Shown: one piece after another, positions 1 through 5,227 of the stretch
How the letters are laid out: every line of letters begins with the position of its first letter
Position numbering within the stretch: the first letter of the stretch is position 1
Source: Bacillota bacterium
GTDB taxonomy: Bacteria > Bacillota > Clostridia > Acetivibrionales > DSM-2933
Assembly (NCBI GenBank): GCA_030705945.1
Contig: JAUZPS010000359.1
Span: 1 to 5,402, forward strand
Reading direction: 5' to 3'
DNA length: 5,402 bases
Program-made: the position numbers and the translations under genes
Notes under the pieces: generated by a model
The model's input: the letters and a program-made list of their open reading frames with translations, nothing else
Database searches by the model: none
What the model was told of the DNA's origin: nothing

Positions 1-1
1 G

Positions 2-33
2 ATAAATCCAAAAGATTAATTGACTTTAATTTA
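2..33 (+). repeat. Left copy of a 32-bp inverted repeat
   Basis: Read on the minus strand, these 32 bases match 5014-5045 at 28 of 32 positions by hand alignment. The core is an uninterrupted 14-base match around CAATTAATCTTTT. Because the DNA is AT-rich, some similarity is expected by chance, but the length and the position outside the larger A/B repeat pair favour a real relationship. It may be the outer part of the same repeat family, because its right-hand partner directly abuts copy B. Confidence 0.5.
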
Positions 34-242
34 TATTTACATGATAAATTTTCTATTTTCATAGAGGAGACTTAATTCGATTTCTATGAGGTTCTTATTT
101 ATCTTATACTCATTTTATATTGCGATTGCCTGAAATGATTTAAGAATTAATTAAGAATATTTACAGAAAAGTTACAATGTAAAATAAAGAGACTTCTTCA
201 GAATAAGTTTTTTTCAAAAAAGTTGCTCTACAAAAATTATTA

Positions 243-322
243 TAGGAAGCATCAAAAAGAAAACTTCTCAACTGGGCATTTCAAAAACTTGAACAAGAAA
301 TTTTTTTGAAACGCCCTTAAAA
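243..322 (+). repeat. Palindromic intergenic repeat, copy A
   Basis: This 80-bp element matches the reverse complement of 4911-5015 along its whole length. Landmarks are shared in order: TAGG near the left end, ATCAAAAA, CAACTGG or CAACTGGG, the stem arm TTTCAAAAACTTGA, AACAAG, and TTTTTGAAACGCCCTTAAAA at the right end. It lacks about 29 bases that copy B has between two AACTTGA direct repeats. Two diverged, self-complementary copies in non-coding DNA suggest a small non-autonomous mobile (MITE-like) or REP-like element. I cannot name the parent transposon. Confidence 0.8.
274..316 (-). terminator. Stable hairpin downstream of the lipoprotein gene, possible terminator
   Basis: The arms 274-287 and 303-316 pair at 13 of 14 positions (GGGCATTTCAAAAA against TTTTTGAAACGCCC) around a 15-base loop. 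It begins 40 bases past the lipoprotein stop codon. On the minus strand the T-rich sequence follows only after a gap (AGTTGAGAAGTTTTCTTTTT), so it is not a textbook intrinsic terminator. It is the core of repeat copy A, and any terminator role would be secondary. Confidence 0.4.
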
Positions 323-355
323 GATAAGAAATTTATTTTGTTAAAAAGCGTTAGT

Positions 356-1282
356 CTATTTAAGATATTCTTCATTAGCCTTAAAATATAAGTTTCTGAG
401 GGTAAACTTCCCTCTAGCAAAGCTTACGTCAGCATTTACATCTCCAACATAAACAGGTTCTGCATGTAAATTATTGCATATACCTAATGCAAAATCTGCA
501 GTAATTTTATTGCCTTCAATGTTAAAATGCGCGATATCCCCATAAATCGGCTTACTTTCATAATTTAACTTTTTGCCTTCGAATTTATTTTCTCCCAAAT
601 CTAAGGAAGATAGTTTCGCGTTCACAATTACTTCAGCTGCAGCTTCATTTGTTTTGTTATGAATAACTATCTTAGTCAGTTTATTTAATTGAGTTATATA
701 ATCTTTGGGAAAGTAAATATAATCCTTAAAATACTCAGGATTTGGAACAGAATAGTTTTTATCGGATGGATTATCAGATAAATCAACATTTTCTGAAATT
801 TCAACAATATGAAGCTCTTCTACAGAAAAGCCTGTTCCAGAGCCTATGTAAAGAACAACAGCAAGCTCGTCCTTACCGTCTTTATCATAATCGTAAACAC
901 GCATCTGAGGTAAAATGAACCTTGGCGTCAGATATTCCCAGTCGTAATAATGACCCTTGTTGTTGATATATAGCACAACCCCACCATCTTTTATAGCATA
1001 AAGATATATGCCTTTCTCAGGAATAGAAGCGATAAGCGGAAAATCTGAATCATTAAACTCTTCCCATGACTCAATAACTTTTTTACTATCCAATTTAGTT
1101 GGGCTGACAACAGCAGTTGGCGTATTAATAATTTTCTGTGTATACGCTGCTGCAGTTGCTTTGGGTGGTATTTGAGTTTTCACGGAACTAGTTGCAATCT
1201 TAGCCTGATCAGCGCATGATGCCAGACCGATGCAGGAAAATGATATTATTGATATTAAAAATATATTTTTTACATTACCCAT
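356..1282 (-). CDS. Secreted lipoprotein of unknown function with an FG-GAP/EF-hand-like calcium loop
   Basis: The 308-residue product begins with a lipoprotein signal: basic MGNVK, a hydrophobic stretch at about 7-20 and the lipobox LASC with Cys23 as the lipidation site. It should therefore be anchored to the outer face of the cytoplasmic membrane. A Thr/Ala/Pro/Lys-rich linker follows (about 24-68). The middle region has a DYDKDGKDE loop (131-139), spaced like the Ca-binding loops of FG-GAP/VCBS or EF-hand-like repeats, followed by LAVVLYIGSGTG and VEELHIVE. The C-terminal half is beta-rich by eye and not recognised. The start is supported by AGGAG (minus strand, 1290-1294) 7 bases before the ATG. 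It is probably a single-gene unit, 461 bp from the regulator gene upstream. A role in binding or sensing extracellular ligands is only a guess. Confidence 0.85.
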   Translation of the reverse strand: MGNVKNIFLISIISFSCIGLASCADQAKIATSSVKTQIPPKATAAAYTQKIINTPTAVVSPTKLDSKKVIESWEEFNDSDFPLIASIPEKGIYLYAIKDGGVVLYINNKGHYYDWEYLTPRFILPQMRVYDYDKDGKDELAVVLYIGSGTGFSVEELHIVEISENVDLSDNPSDKNYSVPNPEYFKDYIYFPKDYITQLNKLTKIVIHNKTNEAAAEVIVNAKLSSLDLGENKFEGKKLNYESKPIYGDIAHFNIEGNKITADFALGICNNLHAEPVYVGDVNADVSFARGKFTLRNLYFKANEEYLK

Positions 1283-1302
1283 ATTTTTTCTCCTATTAAA
1301 CT

Positions 1303-1340
1303 AATGGTGATTTCCATAACTACCCCAATAAATCACCATT
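1303..1340 (-). promoter_or_regulatory. Perfect 11-bp inverted repeat in the lipoprotein gene leader
   Basis: AATGGTGATTT (1303-1313) and AAATCACCATT (1330-1340) are perfect reverse complements separated by 16 bases. In the minus-strand transcript the hairpin would end 8 bases before the AGGAG ribosome binding site. That position fits either an mRNA structure that affects translation or message stability, or a DNA operator for a dimeric repressor. As plus-strand RNA it would be followed by TTTTT, but no plus-strand gene lies upstream to terminate. Confidence 0.55.
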
Positions 1341-1374
1341 TTTCATATACCTTCAAATAAATATCTTCGCATTT

Positions 1375-1419
1375 ATAAAGATTTTTCTTATATAAAAAGC
1401 GTTATTAATAAAGATTTTT
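1375..1419. repeat. Direct repeat of ATAAAGATTTTT
   Basis: The 12-mer ATAAAGATTTTT occurs at 1375-1386 and again at 1408-1419, a 33-base period, which is close to three helical turns. It lies in the expected promoter zone of the lipoprotein gene. The composition is AT-rich, so it may be chance, but the spacing would suit a protein binding twice on one DNA face. Confidence 0.3.
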
Positions 1420-1577
1420 TTAATATGATTATAATTAGGATTTTAACATAAATATACTTTTATAGAAGTTAAGAATTAGTTATTAAAAGGTTACGGATTA
1501 TTTACAGGCAGGAGTTTCCATTCTGATTATTTTAATAATATTGGCCTATTTTCCAGTCCATAAAATCACTGAAAATA

Positions 1578-1681
1578 TATAGATAACCAAATGTAAGGTT
1601 CTATATCAGTTCGCTTTGAAAGCCCTTTTGGTTCTGTTCAGCCAACAATTATAAAACTAATTTTACATCTGGTTATCTATA
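1578..1681. repeat. 104-bp element with 19-base inverted ends, MITE-like or long-stem RNA
   Basis: The left end TATAGATAACCAAATGTAA (1578-1596) is the reverse complement of 1663-1681 at 18 of 19 positions. The 66 bases between them do not code and are less AT-rich than the surroundings, with a small internal GCTTTGAAAGC palindrome. The outermost bases on both sides are TA, so the ends could be read as TAGATAACC... flanked by a TA target duplication, as in MITEs of the IS630/mariner type. It could instead be a structured 3' end of the upstream operon transcript. Confidence 0.5.
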
Positions 1682-1707
1682 GACCAATACTAAACTACAT
1701 ATTTTTG

Positions 1708-1726
1708 AAAAAGCTTTAATAAAGCT
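1708..1726 (-). terminator. Weak intrinsic terminator after the araC-type gene
   Basis: On the minus strand AGCTTTATTAAAGCT (1726-1712) forms a short stem with a minimal loop, followed by TTTT. It starts 17 bases beyond the regulator's TAG stop. The stem is only 5-6 effective pairs and AT-rich, so termination may be inefficient or shared with the 104-bp inverted-repeat element downstream. Confidence 0.4.
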
Positions 1727-1743
1727 GAAATTCTAAAACAGCT

Positions 1744-2820
1744 CTACATAGCCTCCTTGTATTTACCCGGAGTTACGCCTTCATGCTTTTTAAATGAACG
1801 CGTAAACGTTCGGACACTCGAGTATCCAACTGCTTTTGCGACCTGGTCCAGGTTATTGTAATTCTCCTTAAAAAGCTCTTTTGCATGTTTAATTCTTGTC
1901 CTATTAATAAAGTCAACAAGGGTTTGTCCTGTTTGTTCTAAGAAGGTCCTTGACAAACTTATGGGATGAAGATTTAATTGGCGCGCAATAGATGTTATAG
2001 CAAGGTTATAGTCTTTATAATTATCGAGAACATACTGAATTACTTTATCTTTCAGCTGCTCTTCAATATTCATTGACCTACATTTGTTTTTCATCCTTTT
2101 TCTTTCGTTTACATGCTGACAGAACTTATACACAATATTTAGTATGTTTCTCTTCATCTCACTTATGCTTTCACTGCCTAATCTCTTTTCGATTTTAATT
2201 ATTTCATCAATTATCTTTTCTTTGTCATCATAGTCTACATCAGCTATTATTTTCATTATAGTGCTCATTAAGTCAAATATCAGGCATCTGGAAATTACTA
2301 ACGAAAAATCAGGCTCACTAAAGTTATTTTGGAATATTTCATTTAGCATTACTTCTGAATTTTTAAAATCACCTACTTTAATTGTGTTAATCAGTTGCTG
2401 TTCAACATCAAGGGGATAATAATAATTATACTTATGATCTTCTTTTATATCCTCATAGCTAAGGATTTCCTGAGCGTCAAATAACCTTTTATATTCCATG
2501 GTTCTCAATGGTTCATCGTATGCTTTAGGTATTTGTCTAACTGTCTTATGAACATCGCTTGTGGAAACTGTTAAATTTATGCAGTAGTGCTCTTTAAAGA
2601 ACTTTTGCGCTTCTTTTGCGATTTCATTCATTTCCTTTTTCATATCATCAATATCGGTCCCGCTAAAGTTTACAAGGCAAACCATCATTTTATCAATCTC
2701 AACCATGCGCCCCGAATTCCTTTTCCCCACCATCTCCTCAATAACATTTTTCATAATAAACTTCATTAATTTTATGTTTTCGTAAATAATTGCTCTATTA
2801 ATCGACGTTATTCTTTTCAT
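1744..2820 (-). CDS. AraC/YesN-type transcriptional regulator without a membrane sensor half
   Basis: The 358-residue protein ends in a typical AraC DNA-binding domain (about 255-358). The first helix-turn-helix is near LAITSIARQLNLHPISLSR (273-291) and the second near LDQVAKAVGYSSVRTFTRSF (324-343), followed by the family signature GVTPGKY (348-354). Residues 1-125 resemble the degenerate GGDEF-like cytoplasmic segment of large YesN-like regulators (LTVSTSD 83-89, IPKAYDEPLRTMEYKR 97-112, ILSYEDI 119-125). Residues 134-250 match their helical linker (YYPLDVEQQLINTIKVGDF). Those relatives are usually about 700-800 residues, with two transmembrane segments and an extracellular sensor at the N terminus. 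None of that is present, and no hydrophobic helix is seen. The start has a strong AAGGGG site, so it looks like a real gene. It is the third gene of the operon and probably controls it, either as a soluble regulator or as a shortened paralogue. Confidence 0.85.
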   Translation of the reverse strand: MKRITSINRAIIYENIKLMKFIMKNVIEEMVGKRNSGRMVEIDKMMVCLVNFSGTDIDDMKKEMNEIAKEAQKFFKEHYCINLTVSTSDVHKTVRQIPKAYDEPLRTMEYKRLFDAQEILSYEDIKEDHKYNYYYPLDVEQQLINTIKVGDFKNSEVMLNEIFQNNFSEPDFSLVISRCLIFDLMSTIMKIIADVDYDDKEKIIDEIIKIEKRLGSESISEMKRNILNIVYKFCQHVNERKRMKNKCRSMNIEEQLKDKVIQYVLDNYKDYNLAITSIARQLNLHPISLSRTFLEQTGQTLVDFINRTRIKHAKELFKENYNNLDQVAKAVGYSSVRTFTRSFKKHEGVTPGKYKEAM

Positions 2821-2828
2821 ATAGGCAA

Positions 2829-2834
2829 CCCCTT
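2829..2834 (-). promoter_or_regulatory. Ribosome binding site of the araC-type gene
   Basis: AAGGGG on the minus strand lies 8 bases before the ATG at 2820, inside the 25-base gap after the M24 gene's TGA. It supports this start and shows that the short protein is translated from its own site. It is therefore not simply the in-frame remainder of a longer gene. Confidence 0.75.
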
Positions 2835-2845
2835 AATATAAAAAT

Positions 2846-3940
2846 TCATATTATTAGAATAGAAGGCCTTATAATAGTTTCACCATTAAAAACAACATCA
2901 ACATATTCAAAATTGCCAGTATTCGTAATAATTTCATTCCGTTCTGCCCCAACCAAAATCGTGTCCTCTGATTTAACGCCTTGTATGGAGGGGTTCCACG
3001 CGTATACCTGGTCTTTGATTACAGTATGATCGCAATTAGCTGACGCCCTGAATTCTCTTGAGTAATACCCTGTCAGTCCCCCCTGATGATGCTTTTTCCA
3101 TTCCTCTGGGAACCCTGATTTTTCATACATTTCGGTAATACCTTTAAACAAATCTTTTATTAAAACGCCTGGCCGTGTATTAGCAATAAGGTAAGCATCA
3201 ATTTCTGATACATGCTTGAGCTTATTTAGAACTTCCTCCTCAGGCTTTCCAAAATGGATAAGTCGCGTGCATGAGACTATAAGTCCATATTTTCTGGCGC
3301 ACACAACTAACATTGCATACTTTTGAAGCGCATTCGCAGTGGGAACAGGATGTCTGTAATTTAAAGCCCTATCGTCAAAGCCCGCCAATATAGTCACTGG
3401 TTCGATTCCAATCTCCCACAACCTTCTCGAAAGTATTCCGGCAGCTAAATACTCAGACATTCCCTTTTTGAGATTTAAACAAGTTTCTTCAAGAGCAACT
3501 GCCGTATCAAACCCCAAACGTCTATACCTTGCAAGCTCAGATTGTGTCATTACGCTTCTTAATTCAAAAAAATCATTTGCATAGTCGCAATCAATGCCGT
3601 AGACTTCGTTATTAACAATTGTTTTAATTATCTCATCCCTCTTTGCTTCTTCATACCATGGGTACTCCTTGATAACAAGAGGCAGATCGGTCAGTTCCTC
3701 ATCGAGCATTCTTGGACGTTCGATAGAATTCACCAATAAAAAGCTGCTGTCAACTGTAACGAAAACAAACGCGCAAGCCTTTTCAGAGGCGAGGCTTATA
3801 AAGCTTCTTCCACCTGTAAGCCATGTAAAATTGGCCTGGCTAGATATCAACATCCCATTTATTTTATATTTTTTAAAGAGCTCTCTGATTCTTTTTAGTT
3901 TTAAATTAAAGTCGTCCACTTTTGAGAATATGCTCATCAT
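2846..3940 (-). CDS. Divergent M24-family (Xaa-Pro peptidase/creatinase-fold) protein
   Basis: The 364-residue protein has the two-domain layout of aminopeptidase P and creatinase relatives. The N-terminal domain (about 10-125) includes the typical INGMLISSQANFTWLTGG (27-44). After a linker (MTQSELARYRRLG) comes a C-terminal pita-bread domain (about 145-364). The signature blocks are recognisable but altered. The block normally reading D-x-G-A...S-D-x-T-R is VVCARKYG...VSCTR (212-226), so both metal-binding Asp are missing. The His block is HHQGG (284-288). The block usually holding a metal-binding Glu before Pro reads AWNP (314-317), and only the final Glu, in KSEDT (323-327), is retained. 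The remaining motifs are intact and orderly, so this looks like a distinct subfamily, not decay. It may act on a non-peptide substrate, or use different residues. The start follows iolB's stop by one base, implying translational coupling; a second ATG at 3937 is equally possible. The gene is not an obvious dipeptidase. Confidence 0.8.
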   Translation of the reverse strand: MMSIFSKVDDFNLKLKRIRELFKKYKINGMLISSQANFTWLTGGRSFISLASEKACAFVFVTVDSSFLLVNSIERPRMLDEELTDLPLVIKEYPWYEEAKRDEIIKTIVNNEVYGIDCDYANDFFELRSVMTQSELARYRRLGFDTAVALEETCLNLKKGMSEYLAAGILSRRLWEIGIEPVTILAGFDDRALNYRHPVPTANALQKYAMLVVCARKYGLIVSCTRLIHFGKPEEEVLNKLKHVSEIDAYLIANTRPGVLIKDLFKGITEMYEKSGFPEEWKKHHQGGLTGYYSREFRASANCDHTVIKDQVYAWNPSIQGVKSEDTILVGAERNEIITNTGNFEYVDVVFNGETIIRPSILII

Positions 3941-3941
3941 A

Positions 3942-4868
3942 TCACACCATCGCCTCTACAGCTTTTAACCATTCATGCTCAGGATCATCGTTCGGGGTCA
4001 GTTTACGGCCGCTATTTCCCGCCATAGCCCATAGATAATACACTCTGTAACCCGGTGCTGCAACAACCGGATGGTAGCCTTCACTAATAGCCACTGCGTC
4101 TCCGTCCCTTACTATATAGCTTTCATCAAGCGTAAGATTATCGTTATACAACACTTGGATACCAAACCCCTGGGAAGGGTAAACCTTAAAAAAATAAACC
4201 TCTTCCATGCTCACTTCAAATGGGGGATTGTCTCTGTCATGCTTATGAGGCGGATAACTTGACCATTGTCCCGGGCAGCTGTATGTCTCGCCGAGAACTA
4301 TCTTATCAACTTTCCCCTCATATTTATACGTTATTATGTCATATACATCTCTTTGCCAGTTTAATTTTCCTCGATGGTTAACAATGACATCTTCAGGATT
4401 TACTATAAAGGGTTCAAACTTTTTGTCCGCTTTTACTTTGCATACTGCAATTTCCAATTTTATTGATCCAGTGTTTACTATTTCATAATCACTTTGCATA
4501 GGAACATATACTGTGGTAGGCTTTCCTTGAAAAACGTTATTTCTTGAACCCAAACCTTCAAACTTATTGCCGTTTACACTGATATCGCATTGGCCGGATA
4601 ATATTACAAGGCCGATCTCGTAAGCGTCAGATTCAAGTTTTATCTGCTTGGATGTTTCTAAGCTGATAAGGCCGAGTCTTACCAATTTAAGCGCCGAATC
4701 ATCATCCACAATATCAATGTAACCGTCCTTTTTAGAAGCCTTATAAAAATATACCGGTTTTTCAGCTTTCTCGGAGCATCTTTGGTTAACCTCTCGCCCT
4801 TTAAGGCAATTATCATCATTAGATTCTAAAGGTTCTTTACTGCCTGGAAAGTTCCTCACATTTTGCAT
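3942..4868 (-). CDS. iolB: IolB-family 5-deoxy-glucuronate isomerase
   Basis: IolB isomerises 5-deoxy-D-glucuronate to 2-deoxy-5-keto-D-gluconate, a cytoplasmic step of myo-inositol breakdown. The 308-residue product has the family's double-cupin features: GSRNNVFQGKPTTVYVP (107-123), NHRGKLNWQRDV (164-175), the metal-site block SSYPPHKHD (203-211, His208 and His210), SMEEVYFFKV (220-229), QGFGIQ (233-238), GYHPVVAAPGY (264-274, His266), YYLWAMAG (277-284) and the end motif DDPEHEW (294-300). Expected metal ligands are thus present. KduI, the related uronate isomerase, fits less well because the SSYPPHKHD and GYHPV blocks are IolB-like. The protein is about 35 residues longer than typical IolB, owing to a polar N-terminal tail (1-37, with Cys21 and Cys31). 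An in-frame stop directly precedes the ATG, and a GGGAGTG site supports this start. It is first in an operon with the M24 protein and an AraC regulator. No other iol gene is in view. Confidence 0.85.
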   Translation of the reverse strand: MQNVRNFPGSKEPLESNDDNCLKGREVNQRCSEKAEKPVYFYKASKKDGYIDIVDDDSALKLVRLGLISLETSKQIKLESDAYEIGLVILSGQCDISVNGNKFEGLGSRNNVFQGKPTTVYVPMQSDYEIVNTGSIKLEIAVCKVKADKKFEPFIVNPEDVIVNHRGKLNWQRDVYDIITYKYEGKVDKIVLGETYSCPGQWSSYPPHKHDRDNPPFEVSMEEVYFFKVYPSQGFGIQVLYNDNLTLDESYIVRDGDAVAISEGYHPVVAAPGYRVYYLWAMAGNSGRKLTPNDDPEHEWLKAVEAMV

Positions 4869-4877
4869 TTAAATAAT

Positions 4878-4898
4878 CACTCCCAACTTTTTTAGTTG
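4878..4898 (-). promoter_or_regulatory. iolB: iolB ribosome binding site with a small adjoining hairpin
   Basis: GGGAGTG (minus strand, 4884-4878) lies 9 bases before the ATG at 4868 and fixes the iolB start. Directly upstream, CAACT (4898-4894) and AGTTG (4888-4884) could pair around a five-base A loop, and the last G is shared with the ribosome binding site. The stem is only 5 bp, so any effect on translation would be modest. Confidence 0.6.
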
Positions 4899-4910
4899 AC
4901 CATCCGCTTG

Positions 4911-5015
4911 TTTTAAGGGCGTTTCAAAAAATTCCTTGTTCAAGTTTATATGACAAAAACCCATTATATCAAGTTTTTGAAACGACCAGTTGCTAAGTTT
5001 TTTTGATACTACCTA
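4911..5015 (-). repeat. Palindromic intergenic repeat, copy B
   Basis: This 105-bp copy is the inverted partner of 243-322. Its own arms 4917-4930 (GGGCGTTTCAAAAA) and 4974-4987 pair at 13 of 14 positions around a 43-base loop. The loop holds two TCAAGTTT direct repeats (4940-4947 and 4969-4976) starting 29 bases apart. Copy A has one such repeat and lacks the stretch between, which is the pattern left by slippage or recombination between short direct repeats. The copy lies 43 bases upstream of the iolB start codon. Confidence 0.8.
4963..4991 (-). promoter_or_regulatory. iolB: Extended -10 promoter driving iolB, inside repeat copy B
   Basis: On the minus strand TGATATAAT (4971-4963) is a perfect extended -10 element (TG, one base, TATAAT). 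At 17-base spacing the -35 position (4991-4986) reads AACTGG, a poor match, but extended -10 promoters tolerate this. Transcription would start near 4956, giving a leader of roughly 90 bases that includes one arm of the palindrome. The TATAAT lies in the segment that copy A lacks. Confidence 0.5.
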
Positions 5016-5045
5016 GATTAAAATCAATTAATCTTTTACATTTAT
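5014..5045 (+). repeat. Right copy of the 32-bp inverted repeat
   Basis: This is the inverted partner of 2-33, with 28 of 32 positions matching. It abuts and shares two bases with copy B, so the two together could be one larger unit whose left counterpart has been split by about 210 bases. Confidence 0.5.
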
Positions 5046-5046
5046 A

Positions 5047-5128
5047 TATTGCAAAATACCGTTAAAACCGTTCGTTATTTTGCTCTGTTAAATGCAAGAT
5101 TAATAATTATTTAATATATTTTGCAATA
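5047..5128. promoter_or_regulatory. Cluster of inverted TATTGCAAAATA motifs, candidate operators
   Basis: TATTGCAAAATA (5047-5058) recurs as its exact reverse complement TATTTTGCAATA at 5117-5128. A half copy, TATTTTGC, lies at 5076-5083 and forms an 8-bp inverted repeat with 5051-5058. A further TGCAAAA lies at 5208-5214, just before the plus-strand -10. Between the first two motifs are tandem CCGTT words (5059-5063 and 5068-5072). Repeated motifs between divergent genes, one of them an AraC-type regulator, are what operators for such a regulator or for a catabolite regulator would look like. Which protein binds is not known. Confidence 0.45.
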
Positions 5129-5198
5129 ACATTTCAATTCCTTATTTAACCAATTATATTTTAATTTTTTTTTGTGACTTATTCTAAGCTAATATTGC

Positions 5199-5227
5199 TT
5201 CATTTTATGCAAAAGTTGCTATATAAT
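5199..5227 (+). promoter_or_regulatory. Probable promoter of the plus-strand regulator
   Basis: TATAAT (5222-5227) lies 17 bases after TTCATT (5199-5204), a weak -35. An overlapping alternative is the extended -10 TGCTATATA (5217-5225). Either would place the transcript start near 5233, about 55 bases before the TTG start codon. The box is perfect but the DNA is AT-rich, so confidence is moderate. Confidence 0.45.

Larger units (their letters stand above)
1..355. other. AT-rich non-coding region left of the lipoprotein gene
   Basis: I see no convincing gene here. Both strands break into short open stretches in very AT-rich DNA. The region holds a 32-bp repeat at its left edge (2-33) and a palindromic repeat, copy A (243-322), both with inverted partners near 4911-5045. 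Bases 34-242 separate the two on this side, whereas their partners touch each other on the right. A frame open from base 1 to a TAA at 73-75 could be the tail of a plus-strand gene, but it overlaps the repeat. Confidence 0.6.
1283..1743. other. Intergenic region between lipoprotein and regulator genes
   Basis: This 461-bp stretch has no credible open reading frame. From the lipoprotein side it holds the ribosome binding site, an 11-bp inverted repeat (1303-1340), an AT-rich probable promoter zone with a 12-base direct repeat (ATAAAGATTTTT at 1375-1386 and 1408-1419), a 104-bp element with 19-base inverted ends (1578-1681) and a weak terminator for the upstream operon (1708-1726). I could not pick out a clear -35/-10 pair for the lipoprotein gene. 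Confidence 0.6.

Noticed and set aside
1..75. Plus-strand frame open from the window edge to TAA at 73-75, a possible gene tail
   Set aside because: Only 24 codons, it overlaps the 32-bp repeat whose right copy is non-coding, and the opposite strand is equally open.
86..133. 15-codon hydrophobic ORF on the plus strand (MRFLFILYSFYIAIA) with AGAGGAG upstream
   Set aside because: The spacing of the purine run to the ATG is about 16 bases, too long, and such short hydrophobic ORFs arise easily in AT-rich DNA.
342..1405. Shared 11-mer AAAAAGCGTTA just after the lipoprotein gene (344-354 region) and upstream of it (1395-1405)
   Set aside because: Short and A-rich; the flanks do not align, so chance is likely.
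2587..2769. Plus-strand ORF of 60 codons
   Set aside because: It lies wholly inside the antisense of the AraC-type gene, has no family features and is explained by the real gene's codon pattern.
2846..3940. Ordinary Xaa-Pro dipeptidase annotation
   Set aside because: Both metal-binding Asp and the EP Glu are replaced, so canonical dinuclear-metal peptidase activity is not supported.
3669..3968. Plus-strand ORF of 99 codons
   Set aside because: It is antisense to the M24 gene and iolB 3' end, with no ribosome binding site or recognisable domain.
4071..4262. Plus-strand ORF of 63 codons
   Set aside because: It is antisense to the strongly conserved C-terminal half of iolB.
3942..4868. KduI (4-deoxy-L-threo-5-hexosulose-uronate isomerase) instead of IolB
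   Set aside because: The SSYPPHKHD, QGFGIQ, GYHPVVAAPGY and DDPEHEW blocks are those of IolB; KduI has a different metal-site context.
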